A DNA stretch of 64,000 bases. Source: Halobacillus halophilus (lineage in GTDB: Bacteria; Bacillota; Bacilli; Bacillales; Halobacillaceae). The stretch is taken from NCBI RefSeq assembly GCF_020171985.1, contig NZ_JAIVAL010000014.1, positions 1 to 64,000 of the forward strand, given 5' to 3'. The notes beneath the pieces were generated by a model. It made no database searches, had not been told where the DNA came from, and saw only the letters and a list, made by a program, of their open reading frames with translations. This document shows positions 16,010 to 25,947 of the stretch, piece by piece. Positions within the stretch are counted from its first letter, which is position 1. Each line of letters begins with the position of its first letter. The translations under genes were made by a program, and so were the position numbers.

Positions 16010-17877
16010 TATTTGCCAACCCCCTTCTTAATATCTTCTTCTAGCTCTTCTTTATGAATATGGTGTCCAAGATCATCTTTCAAGGAACGTGTCAGCATAG
16101 AACCAAATGTAATCGCCATACCGATCACAGATGCCACGAGCCAAGTTTTATCATCCGTTTGGTAAATAAAACCGAATCCGGCGATAAATAAACCTATGGA
16201 CATGGTGAATGGCAGGATAGAAGCGTTAGGCATGTGAATGTCGCCAAGCGGTTCCGCTGGAGTCATTCCTTCTTTACCTTCTGTTTTTTCTACCCATAAC
16301 GGGTCTAAACCACGTACTAAAGGTGTTTGTACGAAGTTGTAGTGTGGCGGTGGTGAAGCCATTGTCCACTCTAACGTACGACCGTCCCAAGGATCGCCGT
16401 CCGCTTTCTTCTCCTTAACTGCTGTATAAACCACGTTGATCAAGAAGATAACGGAACCAATAGCCATTAAGAAAGCGCCAATCGTACTAATCATATTACC
16501 AGCTTCAAGTCCTTGTCCCTCAAGGAAAACCCAGTAACGTCGCGGCATTCCCATTAGACCAAGGAAGTGTTGGATAAAGAACGTTAGATGGAACCCGATG
16601 AAAAATGGCCAGAATGCCAATTTACCAAGTTTTTCATTAAGAACTTTACCAAACATTTTTGGCCACCAGTAATGTAGTGCTGCAAATATACCAAAGACCA
16701 CACCGCCGACAATAACGTAGTGGAAGTGACCAACTACGAAATAAGTATCGTGATACTGGAAGTCAGCTGCTGCTGCTGCAAGCATAACACCTGTCATACC
16801 TCCAATAGTAAAGGACGGAATGAACGCTACAGACCAAAGCATAGCTGAGGTCATTCTAATCTGTCCTCCCCACATGGTGAAGAGCCAGTTAAATATTTTT
16901 ATTCCGGTCGGTACAGCGATCGCCATCGTTGCTACAGCAAATATAGAGTTAGCAATCGGTCCCATTCCTACGGTAAACATATGGTGAGCCCACACCATGA
17001 AACCAAGGAAACCAATTAGAACAGTTGCAAAAACCATCGCTGAGTAACCGAACAATCGTTTCTTAGAAAAAGTTGAGAATATATCACTGAATGCTCCGAA
17101 TAAAGGAAGAATTAAAATATAAACTTCCGGGTGTCCGAATATCCAGAATAAGTGCTCCCAGATAATGACGTTCCCGCCTTTAGCTACATCGAAGAAGGCG
17201 GCACCAAACATACGGTCGAACATCATAAGGAATAATCCTACAGTTAAAGCAGGGAATGCAAATAAAATCAGTGTGCTTGTAACAAGCGTAGACCACGTAA
17301 ACAGCGGCATACGCATGTAAGTCATACCTGGGGCTCTCATATTAACGATAGTTACAAGGAAGTTAATCCCACCTATTAATGTACCGGCTCCTGAAATCTG
17401 AAGCCCCATCACATAATAATCGACTCCATGGCCCGGTGATGTAGTGGACAGCGGTGCATAGTTCGTCCACCCTGCGTCTGGAGCGCCTCCTGTAAACCAG
17501 GAAACGTTTAACATCAGTCCCCCAAAAAGAAACAGCCAGAACCCTAAAGAGTTCAAGAATGGGAAAGCTACGTCTCTTGCCCCAATCTGTAATGGTACCA
17601 CCGCATTCATTAAAGCGAATATTAGCGGCATGGCTGCTAAGAAAATCATTGTCGTACCGTGCATGGTAATCATTTCATTATAAAGCCCGGCAGCCAGGAA
17701 ATTATTATCTGGTTTCATCAATTGAATTCGTATTAACATGGCTTCAAGCCCGCCGATTAAGAAGAACAGACCGCCTGCTACCAAATAAAGATGTGCAATC
17801 TTCTTATGGTCTACAGTAGTCAAGTAATCCCAAATCGCAGCGCCGAGCCCACCTTTTTGCGCTGCTGTAGTACTCAC
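16009..17877 (-). CDS. ctaD: caa3 cytochrome c oxidase subunit I
   Basis: A 622-residue haem-copper oxidase subunit I, the same length class as B. subtilis CtaD. The ligands are visible: the histidine in MHGTTMIF, HPEVYILILP (CuB histidine linked to tyrosine), the WAHHMFTVGM pair and the GHFHYVIVGG haem ligands. It reduces oxygen to water and pumps protons. The HPEVYI motif with the downstream helix indicates a type A enzyme that uses haem A. About 12 or more hydrophobic helices; it overlaps ctaE by one base. Confidence 0.98.
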   Translation of the reverse strand: MSTTAAQKGGLGAAIWDYLTTVDHKKIAHLYLVAGGLFFLIGGLEAMLIRIQLMKPDNNFLAAGLYNEMITMHGTTMIFLAAMPLIFALMNAVVPLQIGARDVAFPFLNSLGFWLFLFGGLMLNVSWFTGGAPDAGWTNYAPLSTTSPGHGVDYYVMGLQISGAGTLIGGINFLVTIVNMRAPGMTYMRMPLFTWSTLVTSTLILFAFPALTVGLFLMMFDRMFGAAFFDVAKGGNVIIWEHLFWIFGHPEVYILILPLFGAFSDIFSTFSKKRLFGYSAMVFATVLIGFLGFMVWAHHMFTVGMGPIANSIFAVATMAIAVPTGIKIFNWLFTMWGGQIRMTSAMLWSVAFIPSFTIGGMTGVMLAAAAADFQYHDTYFVVGHFHYVIVGGVVFGIFAALHYWWPKMFGKVLNEKLGKLAFWPFFIGFHLTFFIQHFLGLMGMPRRYWVFLEGQGLEAGNMISTIGAFLMAIGSVIFLINVVYTAVKEKKADGDPWDGRTLEWTMASPPPHYNFVQTPLVRGLDPLWVEKTEGKEGMTPAEPLGDIHMPNASILPFTMSIGLFIAGFGFIYQTDDKTWLVASVIGMAITFGSMLTRSLKDDLGHHIHKEELEEDIKKGVGK

Positions 17878-17924
17878 GCTTTAACCTCCCTTTTCAAACC
17901 TCTTTCTCATTTTTAAAACCTAAT

Positions 17925-18989
17925 TTACTCGTCTGTATTTCTCGTAGGAACATCGTCTCCGACATCTGAGTGTTTAAGTTGAAGTAAATAGTCAGCAATT
18001 TTACTCGCTTCCTCTTCGCCTACAATGTTTGCCGGCATATTATTCCCGGGCTTGTATTCATTCGGATTAACAATCCAATTCACCAGATTTTCTTTGGACG
18101 GTTCCATAATACCGGCAAGTTTCTCCCGGTTTCCAAAGTTCGTCAGGTTCGGCCCTACGCCGGCTGAGGATCCTCCGATGGCATGACAGCTCATACAGTT
18201 ATTGTTAAATAATTCCTGCCCCTCTTGAGCTGAAGTAGTCTCAGGTGTGGCTTCAGGATCTACGTTCTGCATGTCTTCTTTCCATTGTTCGAATTTATCA
18301 GGACTTACCGCCACGACCCGGAAGTCCATTAAAGAGTGGGAAGGACCGCATAACTCAGCACAATGCCCCCAATAAACTCCTTCTTCATATGCTTCTAAGT
18401 ACATCGTGTTCATGTTCTCACCAGGATTTGTATCCATTTTTCCGGCAATAGAAGGCAGCCAGAAAGAGTGAATAACGTCACTGGATTTAAGATTTAAGTA
18501 TACTCGTTCCCCAGTAGGGATGTACATCTCCTGACTTATGGCAATTTCCTCTTTAGGGTAGTTGAAATGCCACCAGTACTGATTTCCTGTAACTTCGATC
18601 GTCATAGCGCTTTCATCTTCCTGAGATGATTGATCCGCTAAATCGAAGGTAGCCTGTACGGTAGGCACAGCTAATACAAGAAGTAAAATAATTGGAATAA
18701 CTGTCCAAATTACTTCCAGTGCTTTATTACCTTCCGTTTGTTTCGGAATAACATTCTCCTGTCCTTTCTTCTGTCGATAACGGATTAGGACAAATGCATA
18801 AATAGCCATTACGATAACGAATACAAAGATCATGATCGCAATGCTGATCATCATAAGATCTAATAATAATTCCGCTCCGTAACCCTTAGGTTTCAAGGCA
18901 CTAAGATTATCTACACCACAACCCGACAGGATTAAGGTAAGAGCTCCGAACAGCGCCAGAGTACGGAATTTTCCCATCCAACCTCTCAT
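17925..18989 (-). CDS. ctaC: caa3 cytochrome c oxidase subunit II with cytochrome c domain
   Basis: A 354-residue lipoprotein: a signal peptide ends at the lipobox LSGC (Cys24). Two membrane helices (about 45-68 and 93-112) are followed by the CuA domain with ligands His174, Cys210, Cys214, His218 and Met221. A C-terminal cytochrome c domain has the haem motif CMSCH at 265-269. This fusion defines the caa3 type: electrons pass from cytochrome c to CuA without a separate carrier. AGAGG lies 8 bases before the ATG. First gene of ctaCDEF. Confidence 0.97.
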   Translation of the reverse strand: MRGWMGKFRTLALFGALTLILSGCGVDNLSALKPKGYGAELLLDLMMISIAIMIFVFVIVMAIYAFVLIRYRQKKGQENVIPKQTEGNKALEVIWTVIPIILLLVLAVPTVQATFDLADQSSQEDESAMTIEVTGNQYWWHFNYPKEEIAISQEMYIPTGERVYLNLKSSDVIHSFWLPSIAGKMDTNPGENMNTMYLEAYEEGVYWGHCAELCGPSHSLMDFRVVAVSPDKFEQWKEDMQNVDPEATPETTSAQEGQELFNNNCMSCHAIGGSSAGVGPNLTNFGNREKLAGIMEPSKENLVNWIVNPNEYKPGNNMPANIVGEEEASKIADYLLQLKHSDVGDDVPTRNTDE

Positions 18990-19029
18990 AAGTGATACCT
19001 CTCTTTCTCTTGTATAGTACTTTATTTAT

Positions 19030-19062
19030 TAAGGAACTGACTCAATAAAAATTGAGTCAGTA
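19030..19062. terminator. Hairpin between ctaB and ctaC
   Basis: The stem ACTGACTCAAT with ATTGAGTCAGT has a 4-5 base loop of T on the minus strand. It lies 3 bases past the ctaB stop. The T-run after it is poor, so it may only dampen read-through from ctaB into ctaCDEF. Confidence 0.6.
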
Positions 19063-19064
19063 CT

Positions 19065-20003
19065 TTAAAAAGGAAACGGCAGTGTAACTACAACCATCAT
19101 TAAGAACATGATTGTCAAATAGTTCAGAGAATAAACAAACATCCATGTAGCCCACTTATAATCATCTTTCATAAAGAACCCGTAGATGCCAAGTACCAGC
19201 CAGCCGGCTGACAGCGCAAAGGCAATAACTAAAAAGATACTACCTAAAGAAGCCAGGTAAATCGGCAGCGGAAGTAGACACGCTACATAAATAACGATTT
19301 GACGCTTCGTCATTTCAAACCCGTGTACGACAGGAAGCATAGGAATACCAGCTGCTTTATAGTCTTCCTTTTTCTTCATCGCCAGGGCCAGAAAGTGAGG
19401 CGTCTGCCATATAAACATGATTAGGAACAAAATGATCGCTTCAAGCTGAAGCCCAGGATCGATAGCTGCCCATCCGATTAATGGGGGTACAGCTCCTGAA
19501 AAACTTCCAATCACTGTGTTAATGGTGTACCGTCTCTTAGACCACATCGTATAAAGTACAACGTAAACAAACCATCCAAACGCCCCAAAGAGCGCGGCTT
19601 CTACCGTGGTAAATAATAGAACCACAACCCCAAGAAGAGAGGTGCTGATTCCGAGTCCTTTAATGAGAGATAATGACATTGTTCCAGTTACGGTCGGACG
19701 ATTTTTTGTCCGCGACATAATCGGATCGATATCTCTATCATACCAATTGTTAATAATACAGCCGCCCGCTATTACTAAGGCGGTACCGGCCATGGTCAAC
19801 AAGAAAGTGACCCAGTGGTCTATAAAAGAAGATCCTGTGAAATGCAAAGCAAGCCAGAATCCTGCAAATGTTGTTATTAAATTGGAATTGATGATACCTA
19901 CTTTAATCAGACTCTTTATATCAGCTAACATTGAAGATTCACGGACAGGTGTCTGCCCGATCATGTCTGTAGAAGCGGATTCGACTGTTCTAGGGTTGTC
20001 CAT
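19065..20003 (-). CDS. ctaB: Protohaem IX farnesyltransferase (haem O synthase)
   Basis: A 312-residue UbiA-type prenyltransferase with about nine helices. The first aspartate-rich motif is [19 protein letters not shown] near residues 86-104. It converts haem B to haem O, the precursor of the haem A needed by CtaD. The partner gene ctaA (haem A synthase), which is divergent from ctaB in B. subtilis, is absent from the adjoining gap. A palindrome of Rex/Fnr type lies about 180 bases upstream. Confidence 0.96.
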   Translation of the reverse strand: MDNPRTVESASTDMIGQTPVRESSMLADIKSLIKVGIINSNLITTFAGFWLALHFTGSSFIDHWVTFLLTMAGTALVIAGGCIINNWYDRDIDPIMSRTKNRPTVTGTMSLSLIKGLGISTSLLGVVVLLFTTVEAALFGAFGWFVYVVLYTMWSKRRYTINTVIGSFSGAVPPLIGWAAIDPGLQLEAIILFLIMFIWQTPHFLALAMKKKEDYKAAGIPMLPVVHGFEMTKRQIVIYVACLLPLPIYLASLGSIFLVIAFALSAGWLVLGIYGFFMKDDYKWATWMFVYSLNYLTIMFLMMVVVTLPFPF

Positions 20004-20181
20004 CGTAATATCCTCCTCCTTCTACCTTCTTTACACTTCCTTTACATCTTCTGGTGAGCGTAAAGTTAAGAGCGTTTCTCCCTCTTAAATCCTTTGAGGT
20101 CAAGAAACATCAAGGTAATTGTATCATGGAATTGGGCTTCTATCTATTTAAACAATAGATTTTTATTAATTTGTGACAAAT

Positions 20182-20199
20182 CTGTGACATCTTTCACAG
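20182..20199. promoter_or_regulatory. Rex/Fnr-like palindrome upstream of ctaB
   Basis: CTGTGACATCTTTCACAG is symmetric in its outer six bases. It matches TGTGA-N6-TCACA exactly and the Rex pattern TTGTGAAN4TTCACAA at 11 of 14 positions. A further TGTGA half-site begins 11 bases upstream, at 20172. It is about 180 bases before the ctaB start, in front of the haem and oxidase genes. Confidence 0.55.
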
Positions 20200-20402
20200 G
20201 CCAAAATCCCACGTTTATACCTATTGTAACGTAGAGATGGTCTTTGCAGGTTTACATTTATTGACTATTTTTTGACGATTGTCATCCACCTATTTATTTC
20301 TAGCAAATTCCAGGCCGGAATGCAAGGTTTCGTTCATAAAAAATTAAAATAATGTTACATCTCGTTAATGGTTTTTCAATGTCATTTCATTTGATTTTTT
20401 AG

Positions 20403-20660
20403 TAGAGCTTCCGTTACTTGAAGAGACATTTGACGAGCGGAAGGTTCTGCGGGGGACGATTTCGCTTTCCGGCCCCGCACGACAAAGGGCCGCCGGAAAG
20501 TGTTCAAATGTGGAATCACCCTGAAAGACACGATCACCATAAGCCGACCATCATAAGGATTTTGGTTTTTCAATACGTTGGTGAGCGGTTTATGTCTAGA
20601 GAGTCCGGGTGATGGAACTAGACGAGGTGTTTCCGCAGCCCCCCTCTCTCTACATATTAG
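20403..20660 (+). repeat. Degenerate copy of the dispersed hairpin element
   Basis: An R-type end (GAGCTTCCGTTACTTGAAGA) starts at 20405. It is followed by remnants of the module: GCGGGGGACGATTTCGCTTTCC is the reverse complement of part of copy A, and GTTTCCGCAGCCCCC near 20628 matches a stem arm of other copies. Pairing is largely lost. The surrounding gap between ctaB and pycA (20004-20752) has no gene. Confidence 0.6.
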
Positions 20661-20752
20661 AAACTGCTCACAATGTTGAAACTCCTGTTTACGATCACTT
20701 TTAATTTAGACTAGATTTCCTTTCTTCGTACCTGTTCTGTAACGAAGCGGAC

Positions 20753-20792
20753 ATCAAAAAACGATCTGCCTGTGTTGAACAGGCAGATCGCC
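20753..20792 (-). terminator. pycA terminator
   Basis: The stem CGATCTGCCTG with CAGGCAGATCG is followed by TTTTTTG on the minus strand, 10 bases past the pycA stop. Confidence 0.88.
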
Positions 20793-20801
20793 TACAATCT
20801 C

Positions 20802-23800
20802 TTACTCAAATTCGATCAGTAGGTCTCCAACATGAATAGCTTCATTATTCTCCACATAAATATCTTTAATTACACCATCAAATGGGGCCTGAACAGTCGT
20901 TTCCATCTTCATGGCTTCCGTAATCATCAGATGATCACCTTTTTTCACCTTTTCACCTTGAGCAGAAATGACTTTAATAACGGTCCCCGGCATAGTGGCT
21001 CCGATATGTTTTGTATTTGATTTATCCGCTTTAGGACGCTGTTGAACAGTGGCTTTTACATTTTCGTCTCGCACCACTACTTCACGCGGTTGACCATTCA
21101 ACTCAAAATAAACGGTCCTTGTGCCATCTACTTGCGCTTCACCTATTGAAACCATTTTTACAATAAGCGTTTTCCCTTGTTCTATTTCCACTTCAATTTC
21201 TTCACCGAGACGCATTCCATAGAAAAACGTTGGTGTATCCAGTACGGACATATCTCCATATTGCTCTGTGAATTTCTGATAATCCATAAAAACTTTTGGA
21301 TAAAGTGCATAGCTAATCATATCAAAACTGGTGACTTGACGATCCAGTGAATGAAATAATGTCTCTTTCAAATTATTAAAATCTACTGGATCCATAAGCT
21401 CACCCGGCCGAACCTCAAGGGGCTCCCTACCTTTAAGAACAGTACGCTGCAACTCTGCCGGAAATCCTCCGTAGGGCTGACCAAGATAACCTTGGAAAAA
21501 CTCTACAACACTATCTGGAAAATCGAGAGAATCACCACGTTCATAAACGTCATCTTCGTTTAACCCGTTTTGAACCATGTAAAGCGCCATGTCTCCAACG
21601 ACTTTTGAAGAGGGGGTCACTTTTACAATATCACCGAACATGTCATTCACACGACGGTACATTTTTTTCACTTCATCCCAGCGGGGACTTAACCCTACTG
21701 CTTTAGCCTGCTGCTGAAGGTTACTGTACTGCCCCCCAGGCATTTCATGTTCGTACACCTCTGTATGAGGGGCCATCATGCCGCTTTCGAAATCAGCATA
21801 ATATTTTCTCGTATCCTCCCAGTAGTGCCCAAGCTGTTCGTACGACTGGATATCTACGTCAGGCTTCCTTTCACTTCCTTCAAGTGCATAGTACAGGCTG
21901 TTTGCACTTGGCTGTGAGGTTAAACCAGCCATTGGACCTGCAGCTACATCCACCACATCCACTCCTGCTTCTACGGCTCTAGCATAGGTAAAGATGCCAT
22001 TTCCACTTGTATCGTGTGTATGCAGATGAATCGGGATATCGATCGTTTCTTTAAGCGTGCTGATTAGCTGGTAAGCTGCTTCAGGTTTTAAAAGTCCAGC
22101 CATATCTTTAATCCCCAAAATATGTGCACCCGCATCCTGTAACTCTTTCGCTACTTTCTTATAATATTCCAAATCGTATTTAGGTCTTGCAGAATCCAGA
22201 ATATCCCCGGTATAACACACAGCCGCTTCCGCAACCTTATTGTTCTGGCGTACAGCATCAATGGTCAGCTTCATGCCCTCCACCCAGTTAAGACTGTCAA
22301 ATATCCGGAACACATCAATACCAGCATTGGCACTTTTCTCAACAAATTCACGAATGAGATTATCCGGGTAATTTTTGTAACCAACAGCATTAGAAGAACG
22401 CAGCAGCATTTGGAAAAGGACATTAGGTGCTTTTTCTCTTAATTTAAGCAATCGCTCCCATGGGTCTTCCTTCAAGAAACGATAGGATACATCAAACGTA
22501 GCCCCGCCCCACATTTCCAGTGAGAACAACTGGGGTAGCAGCCGGGCAGTTGGTTCCGCGATATTTTCTAAATCTTTCGTTCGTACCCTTGTCGCAAGAA
22601 GAGACTGATGAGCATCACGGAAAGTCGTATCCGTTAATAACACTTCCGGACGCTCCTTCAGCCATTCTGCTAAACCTTCCGGCCCTCTTTCATCCAAAAT
22701 CTGCTTCGTACCCTCTGGCATAGATTCAGAGTATTTGAGGTTTGGTACTCTTGGATTATGAAAGGTTGGTTTCTTCCGGTTTCCGTATCCCTCAAATCCA
22801 TTGATGGTTCGATCAGCTATATAGGAAAGCATTTTAGTTCCGCGGTCTTTTCGTTTAGGAAAAACAAACAATTCAGGTGAGCGGTCGATAAACATCGTAT
22901 TATATTCCCCGTTCAAGAATTGCTTGTGCTGAATCACATTTTCCAGGAAAGGAATATTTGTTTTGATGCCCCGAATCCTGAACTCTTTTAGATTACGTAC
23001 CATTTTATGCGCAGCCTGGTCAAAATTAAGTGCCCAAGTTGATAATTTAACGAGCAGAGAATCGTAGTAAGGAGAGATGACAGCACCCTGAAATCCATTC
23101 CCCGCATCGAGACGTACCCCAAAGCCTCCTCCGGTCCGGTACGCCATAATCTTTCCGGTATCCGGCATGAAATTGTTAAGTGGGTCTTCTGTCGTAACCC
23201 GCGATTGAATGGCATATCCATGCGTTCTGATTTCGCCTTGTCGAGGAATCGCAACTTCTGCGCTATGTAAAGTGTGACCCTCAGCTATCAGGATTTGCGT
23301 TTGAACAATATCGACTCCCGTAATCATTTCCGTTATGGTATGTTCTACCTGTACTCTTGGATTAACTTCTATAAAATAAAATTCGTCTCCCGTGACTAGA
23401 AATTCAACGGTTCCTGCATTGATATAACCTACGTTATCCATAAGCTGAACAGCTGCATGACAGATTTTTTCTCGTACTTGTGCGTTCAAAGAAACGCTCG
23501 GTGCCACTTCGACCACTTTCTGGTGACGGCGCTGCACTGAACAATCTCTTTCATAGAGGTGGACGATGTTTCCTTCATGATCTCCAATAATCTGAACTTC
23601 AATGTGCTTTGGTTCTTCTATTAGTTTCTCTACATAAACATCATCACTGCCAAACGCTGCTCTAGCTTCAGAGCGAGCACGTTCATAAGACTCTGATAAC
23701 GTTTCAGCACTCCGTACCACTCTCATTCCTCGGCCACCGCCGCCCATAGCAGCCTTAATCATGAGTGGATATCCATGTTTATCTCCAAATTCCCGAATTT

Positions 23801-24245
23801 CCTCCAAGTCTTCTACCGGTCCGTCGCTTCCAGGAATAACAGGTATGTCAGCTTTCACGGCCTGATCTCTTGCTTTTACTTTGTCACCGAACATGTTTAA
23901 ATGGTCACTTGTCGGTCCGATAAAGATAAGGCCTTCTTCCTCACACCTGCGAGCGAAAGCGATATTTTCTGATAGAAAACCGTAACCTGGATGAATGGCA
24001 TCAACTCCGACACTTTTAGCCACCTCGATAATATTTTCAATATCCAGATAAGCATCAATTGGTTTTTTTCCTTGACCGACTAAATAGGCTTCATCCGCTT
24101 TATAAAGGTGATAGGAGCCAGTGTCTTCTTGAGAATAAACCGCTACGGTACGTATATTTAATTCGGTACAAGCCCGAAAAACTCGGATAGCGATTTCTCC
24201 GCGGTTTGCTACTAATACTTTATTGATTTTTCTTAGTTCTGCCAC
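20802..24245 (-). CDS. pycA: Pyruvate carboxylase
   Basis: A 1147-residue full-length enzyme that makes oxaloacetate from pyruvate, bicarbonate and ATP to refill the TCA cycle. Order: biotin carboxylase (about 1-460, with MGGGGRGMRVV), carboxyltransferase (about 530-800, TTFRDAHQSLLATRVR), allosteric region and C-terminal biotinyl domain with EAMKME, biotin on Lys1113. The start is GTG at 24245 with GGAGGAG upstream. It overlaps the ftsW end by 13 bases, so the two are co-transcribed, as in B. subtilis. Confidence 0.98.
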   Translation of the reverse strand: MAELRKINKVLVANRGEIAIRVFRACTELNIRTVAVYSQEDTGSYHLYKADEAYLVGQGKKPIDAYLDIENIIEVAKSVGVDAIHPGYGFLSENIAFARRCEEEGLIFIGPTSDHLNMFGDKVKARDQAVKADIPVIPGSDGPVEDLEEIREFGDKHGYPLMIKAAMGGGGRGMRVVRSAETLSESYERARSEARAAFGSDDVYVEKLIEEPKHIEVQIIGDHEGNIVHLYERDCSVQRRHQKVVEVAPSVSLNAQVREKICHAAVQLMDNVGYINAGTVEFLVTGDEFYFIEVNPRVQVEHTITEMITGVDIVQTQILIAEGHTLHSAEVAIPRQGEIRTHGYAIQSRVTTEDPLNNFMPDTGKIMAYRTGGGFGVRLDAGNGFQGAVISPYYDSLLVKLSTWALNFDQAAHKMVRNLKEFRIRGIKTNIPFLENVIQHKQFLNGEYNTMFIDRSPELFVFPKRKDRGTKMLSYIADRTINGFEGYGNRKKPTFHNPRVPNLKYSESMPEGTKQILDERGPEGLAEWLKERPEVLLTDTTFRDAHQSLLATRVRTKDLENIAEPTARLLPQLFSLEMWGGATFDVSYRFLKEDPWERLLKLREKAPNVLFQMLLRSSNAVGYKNYPDNLIREFVEKSANAGIDVFRIFDSLNWVEGMKLTIDAVRQNNKVAEAAVCYTGDILDSARPKYDLEYYKKVAKELQDAGAHILGIKDMAGLLKPEAAYQLISTLKETIDIPIHLHTHDTSGNGIFTYARAVEAGVDVVDVAAGPMAGLTSQPSANSLYYALEGSERKPDVDIQSYEQLGHYWEDTRKYYADFESGMMAPHTEVYEHEMPGGQYSNLQQQAKAVGLSPRWDEVKKMYRRVNDMFGDIVKVTPSSKVVGDMALYMVQNGLNEDDVYERGDSLDFPDSVVEFFQGYLGQPYGGFPAELQRTVLKGREPLEVRPGELMDPVDFNNLKETLFHSLDRQVTSFDMISYALYPKVFMDYQKFTEQYGDMSVLDTPTFFYGMRLGEEIEVEIEQGKTLIVKMVSIGEAQVDGTRTVYFELNGQPREVVVRDENVKATVQQRPKADKSNTKHIGATMPGTVIKVISAQGEKVKKGDHLMITEAMKMETTVQAPFDGVIKDIYVENNEAIHVGDLLIEFE

Positions 24246-25426
24246 GATCTCACTCCTCCATTAGTCCTGTATCGTTTTGTGTTCGTCTGCTCTGGCACTT
24301 CGTACTCTTCGTCCTCTTCTTCCTTCGCTTTAACGGTTCGGGCAATATTATTCAAAATTCCGATCGCAAACATGAGAATGATCAAGGAGGAACCTCCGTA
24401 GCTTACAAACGGCAGCGTGACTCCTGTAATCGGCAATAGTCCACTCATGGCTCCAAGGTTAATCATGGTCTGGATAGCAACCATCGAAGAAATACCAATG
24501 GCGAGCAGCGCACCGAATGCATCACGGCATTTGGAAGAAATGTAAAGTCCTCTTAAAACAATCAGTCCTAGAAGTCCCACAGTAATTGCCACTCCAATAA
24601 ATCCGAGTTCCTCCGCAATAACGGCCATAATGAAATCGGTATGAGGCTCTGGTAAATAACCCAGTTTCTGCACACCCTGCCCGATCCCCTCACCTGAAAG
24701 TCCTCCAGTTCCGATAGCTACGTAAGATTGTATTAGATGATAGCCATCACTATCTGGAGATTCAAAAGGCTGATAAGCTCCTGAGAACCGCTCTAATCGT
24801 TCATCTGTTACCATCTGTGACCCGCCTACGACAAGGATGGCGGCTGTTACACCCACTAAAAACAAAATATGTTTTCCACGGATACCAGAGCTCATGATGA
24901 TTAGGCTTGCAATTAAACCAATAACAGCAGCAGAACCAATATCCGGCTGTCTAATAATCAGCCCCAGGATCACCATGGTTAAAATAAGCGGTGGAACAAC
25001 GGCTTTTGAAAAATGGGTAATGTATCGCTGTTTCTTTGCAAACACTGAAGAAAGGTAGATAATCAGCCCGACTTTAACAAACTCAGCCGGCTGAAAGTTC
25101 ATAAAACCTAAGTTATACCAGGACACAGCGTTATTCACTTCATAGCCAAAGAAAAATAAGCCGCCAAGCAATAAAATCATAAGGAGGACAGCGAGCTTCG
25201 ACAGTCGCTTCCAGTGCCGGTATGGGATTAAAGAAACCGTGATCATCAGAAACAGACCAACCCCAAACCACTGCAGTTGTTTGATAAAAAAGTGGTTACT
25301 CGAAACACCAAGCTGAATCGGTCCATAAACCATGCTTGCACTGTAAATCATGAGAGTGCCGAAAGCCACCAGAGCAATAGGGGCAAATAATAAGCTAAAA
25401 TCATACGTTTTTAAATGTCGAATCAT
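24233..25426 (-). CDS. ftsW: SEDS peptidoglycan glycosyltransferase FtsW
   Basis: A 397-residue SEDS-family membrane protein with about ten helices. Family segments include YSASMVYG near the start, FQPAEFVKVGLI with the catalytic-type residues, RQPDIGSA and GITLPFVSYGGSSL-like GVTLPFVSYGGSS near the end. It polymerises septal peptidoglycan together with a class B PBP. The C-terminal tail is charged (KEEEDEEYEVPEQ). Its position before pycA and after ylaN identifies it as ftsW and not rodA. Confidence 0.95.
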   Translation of the reverse strand: MIRHLKTYDFSLLFAPIALVAFGTLMIYSASMVYGPIQLGVSSNHFFIKQLQWFGVGLFLMITVSLIPYRHWKRLSKLAVLLMILLLGGLFFFGYEVNNAVSWYNLGFMNFQPAEFVKVGLIIYLSSVFAKKQRYITHFSKAVVPPLILTMVILGLIIRQPDIGSAAVIGLIASLIIMSSGIRGKHILFLVGVTAAILVVGGSQMVTDERLERFSGAYQPFESPDSDGYHLIQSYVAIGTGGLSGEGIGQGVQKLGYLPEPHTDFIMAVIAEELGFIGVAITVGLLGLIVLRGLYISSKCRDAFGALLAIGISSMVAIQTMINLGAMSGLLPITGVTLPFVSYGGSSLIILMFAIGILNNIARTVKAKEEEDEEYEVPEQTNTKRYRTNGGVRSWQN

Positions 25427-25528
25427 GTTTATTCATCCCTACTTTATATATTTGTTCTCGTTCATCCTGCATAATTCCTTCTTATCTGATATTTCATATC
25501 TATATGTATAAGCGTAAAGCTCATTTCT

Positions 25529-25576
25529 ACAAAAAAAACTCAAATTACAACAGCACTTGTCGCAATTTGAGCTTGT
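25529..25576 (-). terminator. ylaN terminator
   Basis: A stem with CTCAAATT paired to AATTTGAG and an inner ACAA/TTGT segment is followed by eight T on the minus strand. It separates ylaN from ftsW. Confidence 0.85.
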
Positions 25577-25580
25577 CCAT

Positions 25581-25865
25581 TCATGATCTTTGAGCAGCCT
25601 CATGTAAGACGTTTAGTTGTTGTTCCAAATTATCTAATATTTGTTTACCTTCCTCTTCGCTGATTAAATCCAGCCGGACGGCGAAATGAATTTCGCGTGA
25701 TAAACCGAACATTTGTGTATCTAAAACTTCCTCATAAAGTGGACACTGAGGCATAGTCAAATTGTCCATCTGTACTTTTATTAATTTTAAAATCTTATCA
25801 GCGTCTTCTTTTAGAAGGGCGTAGGCTTTCTCACGATGATCCACAGCCACATCAGACAACATCAT
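25581..25865 (-). CDS. ylaN: YlaN family protein (UPF0358)
   Basis: A 94-residue helical protein of the UPF0358 family. Recent work in B. subtilis and S. aureus describes YlaN as an iron-binding partner of Fur that relieves repression. Segments [31 protein letters not shown] are family-typical. GGGAGGGG lies before the tandem ATGs. It keeps its B. subtilis place between ftsW and glsA. Confidence 0.94.
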   Translation of the reverse strand: MMLSDVAVDHREKAYALLKEDADKILKLIKVQMDNLTMPQCPLYEEVLDTQMFGLSREIHFAVRLDLISEEEGKQILDNLEQQLNVLHEAAQRS

Positions 25866-25947
25866 TATCCCCTCCCATTTACAGTCATTCTTTTAATAAT
25901 ATTATCGTCTGGGAAGGAAAATTGCAAGATTCAATTAGCTTATCTAC

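Noticed and set aside
24233-25426. RodA instead of FtsW
   Set aside because: The protein resembles both, but overlap with pycA and its place after ylaN match the ftsW locus.
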